From the NCBI GenBank assembly GCA_902795255.1, contig CADBKS010000030.1, positions 1 through 20,092 on the forward strand: a stretch of DNA of 20,092 bases, read 5' to 3'. Positions within the stretch are counted from its first letter, which is position 1. The number at the start of each line of letters is the position of its first letter. Positions 15,313 through 20,092 of this stretch are shown here, piece by piece. This stretch comes from an uncultured Chloroflexota bacterium. Lineage in GTDB: Bacteria; Chloroflexota; Anaerolineae; Anaerolineales; Anaerolineaceae. The notes under the pieces were generated by a model. It had not been told where the DNA came from. It worked only from the letters and a program-made list of their open reading frames with translations, and did no database searches. A program made the translations under genes and the position numbers.

Positions 15313-16149
15313 TCAGGATTCCTCATAAAAAACTTTTGACTTCAAAATAAAGACCAGCTCCGTCGGGAATTTTACCTTGCGGATCTCCCAGGCGTCCTGG
15401 TCGACGATATTCATAAAATGGACTTCATAATTCCGCGGCATCCCCTTTTCCTTTCCGCTCAGGGAAGCGCCGGGGAACGTGACTGCTGCGTACCGGGCGG
15501 CATAAGAAAGCTGACTGAGCAGGTGCCGTCCGCCGAATTTATCGATCTGCTCCAGGCAGGGGATCACCTTAAAGAGCAGGGCAAGGTCATACGGCCCGCC
15601 GGGCAGCCCGTAAAGCAGGTTTGCCTGTGAAGCTTTCCCGTTGATCCCGCGTTTTTCGAAAAAACAATTGATCAGTTCGGACATATCGCTGAACAGGTCG
15701 TAAGCCTCATAGCGGAAACCCGGTTCAAGCGGCATCCAGGGAATGGAAAAAGGGTTGAGCCCGCAGGCCAGATCGCAGACGGTCTTCGGCTGCGGCATAT
15801 CCCGGAAGATCTCCCCGTAGAGGTCATCCAGGATCCCGGCACGTTCCCGGGTCGAGGCATGCGTATGCATGATCTCCAGACAAATGGGCTTCAGTTCTTC
15901 GGGCGGCATATCCGGCGTGACATCCGCGAGCTTTTCACGGAGCGTACCGTAATCCAGGTTGTCGTTACGGTAGGCACCGGAGACCTGATACAGCTTGGAT
16001 TTAACGTTCTTTATGATCTCTTTGCGGTTTTTCGAATTCCGGAGCTCGCGGCTGAGCACCTGCTGGATCAGTCCGGGATCCATATGCTTCGCTTTTTTTG
16101 TTTCGGCGATCTCCTCCGCCAGTTTTTTGGGATCAAGTTCTTCAGCCAT
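15313..16149 (-). CDS. Rmt/FmrO-family 16S rRNA methyltransferase
   Basis: The closer of the two tandem relatives of aminoglycoside-resistance 16S rRNA methyltransferases; family members add a methyl to N7 of G1405 in the decoding site. The 278-residue protein shows the family order: an N-terminal helical domain with KSKLYQVSGAY (50-60), HASTRER (97-103), the SAM loop DLACGLNPF (126-134), KVIPCLE (194-200) and FPGASLSGKEKGM (225-237). All key motifs are close to consensus. Its ATG lies inside the end of the transglycosylase gene (8-base overlap), with a weak ribosome binding site, so translation depends on that gene. Residence in a tight RNA-modification operon, without transposons or resistance genes, argues for an intrinsic role. 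Whether it methylates G1405 or a different base is not decidable from sequence. Confidence 0.85.
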   Translation of the reverse strand: MAEELDPKKLAEEIAETKKAKHMDPGLIQQVLSRELRNSKNRKEIIKNVKSKLYQVSGAYRNDNLDYGTLREKLADVTPDMPPEELKPICLEIMHTHASTRERAGILDDLYGEIFRDMPQPKTVCDLACGLNPFSIPWMPLEPGFRYEAYDLFSDMSELINCFFEKRGINGKASQANLLYGLPGGPYDLALLFKVIPCLEQIDKFGGRHLLSQLSYAARYAAVTFPGASLSGKEKGMPRNYEVHFMNIVDQDAWEIRKVKFPTELVFILKSKVFYEES

Positions 16150-17242
16150 ATTTCTTTTCTCTCAGGATCTCACACAAACGGGTCAGGACCCGGACATTAT
16201 GGATCGTGGCCAGCCGCGGGAAGAGACTGTCGTTCATTTTGAAAAGGTGCCGCAGGTAACCGATCGAATAGCGCCGGCAGACCGGGCAGTCACAGTCCGG
16301 CATGACCGGGCGGTCGCTGCGGATGTGCTTTTCATCGTTGATGTAAACATATTTCAGCCATTTTTCACCGAAGTTCGCGGCATGCGGATCAAAGGAATAG
16401 AGCCGGCCGTGACGGGCATCGCGTGTCGGCATCGCGCAGTCAAAGATCTCGTACCCGAGATCAAAACAGCGTGCGACATTTTCCGGATGCCCGATCCCGA
16501 GCGCATGGATTGGGAACTCCCGCGGGATCAGGCTGCGGGTATATTCCAGGATATCATAGAGCAGATTTCCGTCGGCATCCAGCGGCCAGCCGCCGAAGCC
16601 GTAGCCGTCGAAACCGATCTCCAGCAGTGCTTCCGCACAGCGCTTGCGGAGCTCAAAAGAGCCGCCGCCCTGAATGACCGCGAAGAGTTTCGGCGGCATC
16701 TCGTCATATTTTTTCTGCTTCACGATGCGGTCAAATTCCTTCCGGCAGCGTTTTGCCCAGCTGACCGTCCGGACCACCGATTTTTCCTGTTCCTCCGCGC
16801 TGTCATCCACATGGGTGCACTGGTCCAGGCAGATCACGACGTCCGTTCCGAAAGACAGCTGCAGTTGGACGGTTTTTTCCGGGGTGAACTGCACCTTGCG
16901 TTTGCTGCCTTCCGGGTAAAAGATAAAACCGTCCTCGTTCATTTTCCCGAAGGATTCATTCTCGCGGATCAGGGAAAAGGCCTGGAACCCGCCGGAATCG
17001 GTAATGATCGGGCGGTTCCAGCCGCTCATCCGGTGCAGGCCGCCGAGCGCCTGTACGACCAGGCTCCCGGGCTTCTGCATCAGATGGAAGGTATTCATGA
17101 CCAGCCCGTTGATACCGGCGCTTTCCAGATCCGCAGCGTCGGCAGCACGGACCATCCCGTAGGTCGCGTCAGGCAGATAAACGGGATAAAGGAGCTTCCC
17201 GTGCGGGAGCTCCAGACCGGGGCAGGACTGCGGATCGATCAT
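16142..17242 (-). CDS. tgt: tRNA-guanine transglycosylase family protein
   Basis: A base-exchange enzyme; bacterial members swap the wobble guanine of certain tRNAs for preQ1 on the way to queuosine. In the 366-residue protein the zinc site is complete: C317, C319, C322 and H348, with the 26-residue spacing of the Zymomonas enzyme. The nucleophile is D268 in FDCAMPTRDARHG, and the general acid/base is D82 in TDSGGFQ. Base-contacting D140 and Q191 are present. However, the substrate-pocket loop, normally GGLAVGE, reads GGWPLDADG (217-225). The incoming base may therefore differ from preQ1, or this may be a paralogue. Its start overlaps the LysM lipoprotein stop by four bases and its end overlaps the Rmt gene by eight. 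No other queuosine genes are nearby. Confidence 0.85.
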   Translation of the reverse strand: MIDPQSCPGLELPHGKLLYPVYLPDATYGMVRAADAADLESAGINGLVMNTFHLMQKPGSLVVQALGGLHRMSGWNRPIITDSGGFQAFSLIRENESFGKMNEDGFIFYPEGSKRKVQFTPEKTVQLQLSFGTDVVICLDQCTHVDDSAEEQEKSVVRTVSWAKRCRKEFDRIVKQKKYDEMPPKLFAVIQGGGSFELRKRCAEALLEIGFDGYGFGGWPLDADGNLLYDILEYTRSLIPREFPIHALGIGHPENVARCFDLGYEIFDCAMPTRDARHGRLYSFDPHAANFGEKWLKYVYINDEKHIRSDRPVMPDCDCPVCRRYSIGYLRHLFKMNDSLFPRLATIHNVRVLTRLCEILREKKYG

Positions 17243-17973
17243 GGGATGCTGATCCGCATCCCCGCGCTCAGCGGTTCACCCAAAACCAGCTGATTTGCCA
17301 CAGCGATCTGTTCCGGAAGAACATCACCGTAAGCACAGGCGATGCTGAACAGGGTATCACCGCTCTGGGTCGTATATTCAGCCGGATGGCGCACAAGCAT
17401 GCGGCGGCCGTACCCTTCTGTCAGTTTCCAGGCATTCGGACTGCCAGGCAGCGTGATCACGTCTCCGACACCCGCTGCATCCGGAGTCTCCAGTCCGTTC
17501 TGTGCGAGCAGATCGGAAACAGCCACGTTGAAGCGGCGGCCCAGGCAAACCAGGTCATCGCCTTCCTGCAGCGTATAGGTAGTGTTCCCGTCCGGCGCAG
17601 TCCCGTACATCATAATGTTCGGGTCGTAGGGTTTGGTCGCAGTCGGTTCCGGAATGGCTGTCGGCGGAGCCTGTGTCGGTTCCGGTTCAAACGGCACCTC
17701 ATCTGCCGAAACGCTTCCGGAATCGGAAGAGCCGACCTCGGCAAAGAAGCTGTTTTCGTCAAAAGTCGGCAGATCCGCCGGTTCTTCTGTCGGAACGGCC
17801 TGCTGTATGACAGGCGCCGGCGCATTTCCGTTCAGCGCGGACTGCACCGCTGCCGCCCGTTCCGGAGAAACCGTCTCTTTTGAAAGCGGTGTAAAAGGTT
17901 CATATTTGTTTTTCCCGCTGCAGGCGCTGAGGAACAGCAGCAGGATCAGAATTCCGATATGTTTACGTGACAT
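17239..17973 (-). CDS. Lipoprotein with two LysM domains
   Basis: A predicted membrane-anchored, cell-wall-binding lipoprotein. The 244-residue protein has a signal peptide with lipobox LSAC (C18) and a long acidic and Pro/Thr-rich linker (about 20-125). Two LysM domains follow at about 133-176 and 200-244, each opening with the Y-T-x2-x-GD pattern (YTLQEGDDL, YTTQSGDTL). LysM domains bind N-acetylglucosamine-containing glycans such as peptidoglycan. No catalytic domain is present, so it is a binding protein or scaffold. AAAGGAG lies eight bases before the ATG. The TGA overlaps the transglycosylase start (ATGA), physically tying a surface protein to the RNA-modification genes; the gene lies 50 bases after thrH with no terminator between. 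Confidence 0.87.
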   Translation of the reverse strand: MSRKHIGILILLLFLSACSGKNKYEPFTPLSKETVSPERAAAVQSALNGNAPAPVIQQAVPTEEPADLPTFDENSFFAEVGSSDSGSVSADEVPFEPEPTQAPPTAIPEPTATKPYDPNIMMYGTAPDGNTTYTLQEGDDLVCLGRRFNVAVSDLLAQNGLETPDAAGVGDVITLPGSPNAWKLTEGYGRRMLVRHPAEYTTQSGDTLFSIACAYGDVLPEQIAVANQLVLGEPLSAGMRISIP

Positions 17974-18023
17974 GGGTCTCTCTCCTTTCCCAGAATGCCG
18001 CAGATCTCAGAGACTGCAGCCTG

Positions 18024-18626
18024 TCAGTTCATATGCTCCCGGATCGCAGCGAGCAGCTCGCTGTACTCCTCATACGCCGGGATATCCGGATAATCAGCCT
18101 TGATCTTCTCCGTGCTCCGGAAAAGGAAGCCGGCCTGTGAATTGAGGATCATATCCAGGTCATTGTAGCTGTCACCGGCCGCGATCGTCTCAAAGCCGAT
18201 GCTCTGCAGGGCACGGACGGTCGAAAGTTTGGAGTTCTCGATGCGCATCTTAATGCCGGCGATCTTCCCATTGCTGTCCACGTCCAGTGAATTGCAGAAA
18301 ATCGTCGGCCAGCCGAGCTTTTTCATCAGGGGAGCAGCAAACTCGGTGAACGTATCGCTGATAATGACCACCTGGGTCATCTCCCGCAGCGCGTTCAGAA
18401 AATCGATCGCGCCGGGCAGCGGATCGATCGTGCCGATGATCTCCCGGATCTCCTTCAGGCCGATGCCGCGCTCATTCAGGATCCCGAGACGGAAATCCAT
18501 CAGTTTATGGTAATCGGGTTCGTCCCGGGTGGTCCGTCTCAGTTCCGGGATCCCGCTGGCTTCAGAGAACGCGATCCAGATCTCGGGTACAAGCACACCT
18601 TCAAGGTCGAGACATACGATATTCAT
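18024..18626 (-). CDS. thrH: ThrH-type phosphoserine phosphatase / homoserine phosphotransferase
   Basis: A haloacid-dehalogenase-fold enzyme that, in Pseudomonas, dephosphorylates phosphoserine and can pass the phosphate to homoserine, linking serine and threonine synthesis. The 200-residue protein begins with CLDLEGVLVPEIWIAF, nearly the signature of ThrH. The nucleophile is D7, with E9 in place of the usual second aspartate (D-x-E), a trait of this subfamily. SDTF at 90-93 and GDSYND at 151-156 complete the active site. The start chosen is the ATG at 18626, since AAAGG then lies six bases upstream; the ATG two codons earlier directly abuts it. It probably heads the operon that continues into the LysM lipoprotein and RNA-modification genes, although co-transcription across the 50-base gap is inferred. 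Confidence 0.92.
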   Translation of the reverse strand: MNIVCLDLEGVLVPEIWIAFSEASGIPELRRTTRDEPDYHKLMDFRLGILNERGIGLKEIREIIGTIDPLPGAIDFLNALREMTQVVIISDTFTEFAAPLMKKLGWPTIFCNSLDVDSNGKIAGIKMRIENSKLSTVRALQSIGFETIAAGDSYNDLDMILNSQAGFLFRSTEKIKADYPDIPAYEEYSELLAAIREHMN

Positions 18627-18699
18627 GATCATCCTTTCCCGCCGTCATTCCGAACCGGAAAATATCTCCCGGAACTGTTCAACAGGCGGGCCATTCCGC

Positions 18700-18750
18700 G
18701 GTACGGTCTGCGTACATACATTTATACAATTGTAATTCTAATATAAAAGC
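18700..18750 (-). promoter_or_regulatory. AT-rich promoter region upstream of thrH
   Basis: This is the only AT-rich stretch in the 165-base gap before thrH. On the minus strand it contains TATAAA and TATATT, and a 10-base palindrome TACAATTGTA at 18725-18734 that could bind a regulator. No well-spaced -35/-10 pair stands out, so the exact promoter is uncertain. The transcript would have a leader of about 80-100 bases. Confidence 0.35.
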
Positions 18751-18773
18751 ATCTTCTTTCGGGGAAACTGATG

Positions 18774-18791
18774 AAAACCCGTCCGGACGGG
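18774..18791 (-). terminator. Short GC-rich terminator after the uncharacterised gene
   Basis: A 14-base perfect palindrome, CCCGTCCGGACGGG (18778-18791), is followed on the minus strand by TTTT. It lies two bases after the stop codon at 18794. The small loop and short T-run make it a modest terminator. Confidence 0.5.
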
Positions 18792-18793
18792 CA

Positions 18794-19225
18794 TCACTGC
18801 GGGGGCTTCCAGACAAAAAGTCCCTCCGCGCCGGCAAGCTGCCGGATCAGTTCAAGGACGGCCGGAGACGGATCATAAACCGTGAGGTTCGTACTGCCGG
18901 AGCTGTACGTGATCAGGGTATGTTCGGATCCGATCAGCACATTCAAAGCCGCGCCTTCACCGGAAAGCCAGTCCCGGAGCCGGTCCGGATCCGGATTCTC
19001 CGCGGGCTCATCCCCCGCGCCGGGAAAATATTGAAAGGCATAATAACAGTTCAGCTTCAGCAGCAGATCCGCGAATTTCCGGCGCAGGTCACTGCCCCGC
19101 GTACCGTTCAGAAAATACGGCTCAACAGCAAAAAACCGTTCCCCGCAGTCCGCCGGGACCTGCCGGGGCAGAAAGTCCACGACCCAGTAAGGGCGCTCAA
19201 GGAGTTCTTCGATCACGGAGCTCAT
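18794..19225 (-). CDS. Uncharacterised protein coupled to flavodoxin
   Basis: The function is not recognised. This 143-residue soluble protein has no signal peptide or membrane segment. It begins with VIEELLERPYWVVDFLPRQV, a pattern I recall from conserved hypothetical proteins of anaerobic bacteria. Further features are VEPYFLN, a helical KFADLLLKLNCYYAF stretch near 50-64, an acidic Pro-rich loop near 70-82, and a C-terminal half with strand-like segments (LNVLIGSEHTLITYSSGSTNLTVY). C27 and C60 are the only cysteines. Its ATG overlaps the flavodoxin stop by four bases (ATGA), so it is co-translated with flavodoxin and may act in the same redox step, although nothing in the sequence proves this. 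A short hairpin with a T-run ends the unit. Confidence 0.7.
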   Translation of the reverse strand: MSSVIEELLERPYWVVDFLPRQVPADCGERFFAVEPYFLNGTRGSDLRRKFADLLLKLNCYYAFQYFPGAGDEPAENPDPDRLRDWLSGEGAALNVLIGSEHTLITYSSGSTNLTVYDPSPAVLELIRQLAGAEGLFVWKPPQ

Positions 19226-19710
19226 GACAGCCGTTCACAGAAAGCGCTGATCTTTTTTTCATTATCCGGATCCGGTTTATCCTTCGGATCGACCAGGATC
19301 AGCTCCGCCTCAAGCGCATCCCTTCCCAGCAGCTTTTTCAGCTTTTCGAGTGCTTTTTCACCGCCCGAACCGCTCATGCACGTATAAGCGGCAATCTTCT
19401 TTCCGCCGAGTTTTTCGGAATTTTCCCGGATAAAAGTCCGAATCGGCGGGGTCGGATTGGCGGCCCAGACCGGAAATCCGAAGATCACCCGGTCATACGC
19501 TTCGGCATGAAAGGTATAAGGAAGCAGTTCCGGAGCTTCTCCCATCACAGCGCTTTTCCCGCCCCAGAAAAATTTCCGGAAGCCGGAGTCCGGATAGGCT
19601 TTCCGCGGTTCGATGCGGATCAGGTCCGCTCCGGTCCGTTCCGCGATCTTTTCCGCGGTATAAGCGCAGTTTTCAGACATTGAATAATAAACAACAGCCG
19701 TTTTCATCAT
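19222..19710 (-). CDS. Flavodoxin family protein
   Basis: An FMN-binding electron carrier or flavodoxin-like oxidoreductase of the cytoplasm. The start at 19710 is supported by AAAGGG eight bases upstream and gives a 162-residue protein; an in-frame extension back to 19773 has no signal. The phosphate-binding loop YYSMSENCAYTAEKIA (about 8-23) has the S-x-S-x-N pattern of flavodoxins. FGFPVWAANPTPPIRTFI near 77-94 forms the isoalloxazine-binding region, followed by YTCMSGSGGEKAL near 107-119. The GFPVWAxxPTPPI type is common in flavodoxins annotated as stress- or reductase-linked. Its stop overlaps the next gene by four bases. A TATGAT on the minus strand at 19732-19737 could be its -10 box, with a weak -35. 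Confidence 0.9.
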   Translation of the reverse strand: MMKTAVVYYSMSENCAYTAEKIAERTGADLIRIEPRKAYPDSGFRKFFWGGKSAVMGEAPELLPYTFHAEAYDRVIFGFPVWAANPTPPIRTFIRENSEKLGGKKIAAYTCMSGSGGEKALEKLKKLLGRDALEAELILVDPKDKPDPDNEKKISAFCERLS

Positions 19711-19816
19711 AAAACCAACCCTTTCAGCATAATCATACCGCGAATACGGGATCCGGACAGGGCAGCTTTTCAAAAACCGGCGGCTGCGATCCGCCTTTTC
19801 CCCGTCCGCCGAAGCC

Positions 19817-19845
19817 TTGTGTTATCAGCGAAAAACAGCTATAAT
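19817..19845 (+). promoter_or_regulatory. Promoter of the sugar transporter permease
   Basis: TTGTGT (19817-19822), a 17-base spacer and a perfect TATAAT (19840-19845) lie 47 bases before the permease ATG, giving a leader of about 40 bases. A small hairpin, GGCGG-N7-CCGCC with TTTT (19779-19799), lies upstream of it. Confidence 0.75.
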
Positions 19846-19892
19846 CGGTTAAAAGTTCCTGACAGCAAAAGTTTTCATTCCGGGAGTGTGCT

Positions 19893-20092
19893 ATGGTTTC
19901 AAAAAAATCGAAATTATGGATCACGGTAACGATGGTTTTCCTGATTTTTATGGCTCTGATCTCCGTCGGGCCGCTTTTCTGGGTCGTGATGTCATCCTTC
20001 AAAACGACCAAGGAAACCATGAAAGATGCCTTTGCCCTCCCGCAAAACTGGAATTTTGACGGCTATAGAGTCGCTCTCGATATCTCCCCGAT
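19893..20092 (+). CDS. Sugar ABC transporter permease, MalG type (5' part)
   Basis: The first 66 codons of an inner-membrane permease of the carbohydrate-uptake ABC family, running off the window. After a short basic N-terminus (MVSKKSKLWIT) comes one membrane segment (about 9-31). The family hallmark PLFWVVMSSFKTTKE follows, then LPQNWNFDGYRVAL, corresponding to the conserved P..w.f..Y..al of MalG/LacG-type permeases. GGGAG lies six bases before the ATG. It directly follows a good promoter with no upstream permease or binding-protein gene, whereas these genes usually follow a MalF-type partner. The missing parts may lie downstream or elsewhere. Confidence 0.88.
   Translation, partial: MVSKKSKLWITVTMVFLIFMALISVGPLFWVVMSSFKTTKETMKDAFALPQNWNFDGYRVALDISP

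Noticed and set aside
15313..16149. Recently acquired aminoglycoside resistance gene
   Set aside because: No integron, transposon or other resistance gene adjoins it; it overlaps its neighbour, and the copies are highly diverged from each other, which suggests long residence.
15995..17293. 432-codon plus-strand frame over the transglycosylase gene
   Set aside because: Antisense to genes with complete catalytic motifs; composition artefact. The 347-codon frame at 11246-12289, antisense to tldD, was rejected for the same reason.
18627..18632. Earlier ATG for thrH
   Set aside because: The ribosome binding site directly abuts it, leaving no spacing; the next ATG has proper spacing and matches the start of known ThrH proteins.
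19711..19773. N-terminal extension of flavodoxin
   Set aside because: The extra residues are unlike flavodoxins, and the ribosome binding site lies just before 19710.
1..20092. tRNA, rRNA or CRISPR arrays
   Set aside because: No T-loop GTTCGA-type clover-leaf, rRNA core or regularly spaced long repeats were seen on either strand by eye.

Overview
The window is bacterial chromosome of moderately high GC, densely coded, with strong AAAGGAG-type ribosome binding sites and many ATGA stop/start overlaps. The best taxonomic hint is the pair of lipoproteins with Pro/Thr-rich linkers, one carrying an NBR1-type Ig-like domain and the other two LysM domains. That style is familiar from Anaerolineae (Chloroflexota). 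I infer an anaerobic Chloroflexota-like organism with moderate confidence; a Firmicute is the main alternative.

Left part (1-6380): a guanine deaminase on the minus strand is divergent from a glycine-cleavage operon gcvH-gcvPA-gcvPB, whose promoter region carries a 9-bp inverted repeat. An M17 leucyl aminopeptidase follows, preceded by two hairpins and a possible 16-codon leader ORF, and closed by a strong terminator.

Middle (6381-9618): a gene-free, highly structured segment of about 350 bp flanked by imperfect direct repeats. Next is a YtrA-type GntR regulator, ABC ATPase and ABC-2 permease operon, driven by a near-consensus promoter embedded in helically phased AACAG/CTGTT repeats. A REP-associated transposase (RAYT) follows, bounded by a 64-bp perfect palindrome on one side and a related hairpin on the other.

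Right part (9619-18626, all minus strand): tldD-tldE, which ends in the REP-like hairpin plus T-tract, and upstream of it a long, tightly packed operon. Read in transcription order this is thrH, a LysM lipoprotein, a tRNA-guanine transglycosylase relative, two tandem 16S rRNA methyltransferases of the aminoglycoside-resistance Rmt/FmrO family, an RsmF-like rRNA m5C methyltransferase, an NBR1-Ig lipoprotein and a terminator. Pairing Rmt-family enzymes (family target G1405) with an RsmF relative (family target C1407) in overlapping genes is the most interesting feature: these bases lie side by side in the ribosomal decoding site.

Right edge (18794-20092): a flavodoxin coupled to an uncharacterised protein on the minus strand, divergent from the start of a MalG-type sugar ABC transporter permease that runs off the window.
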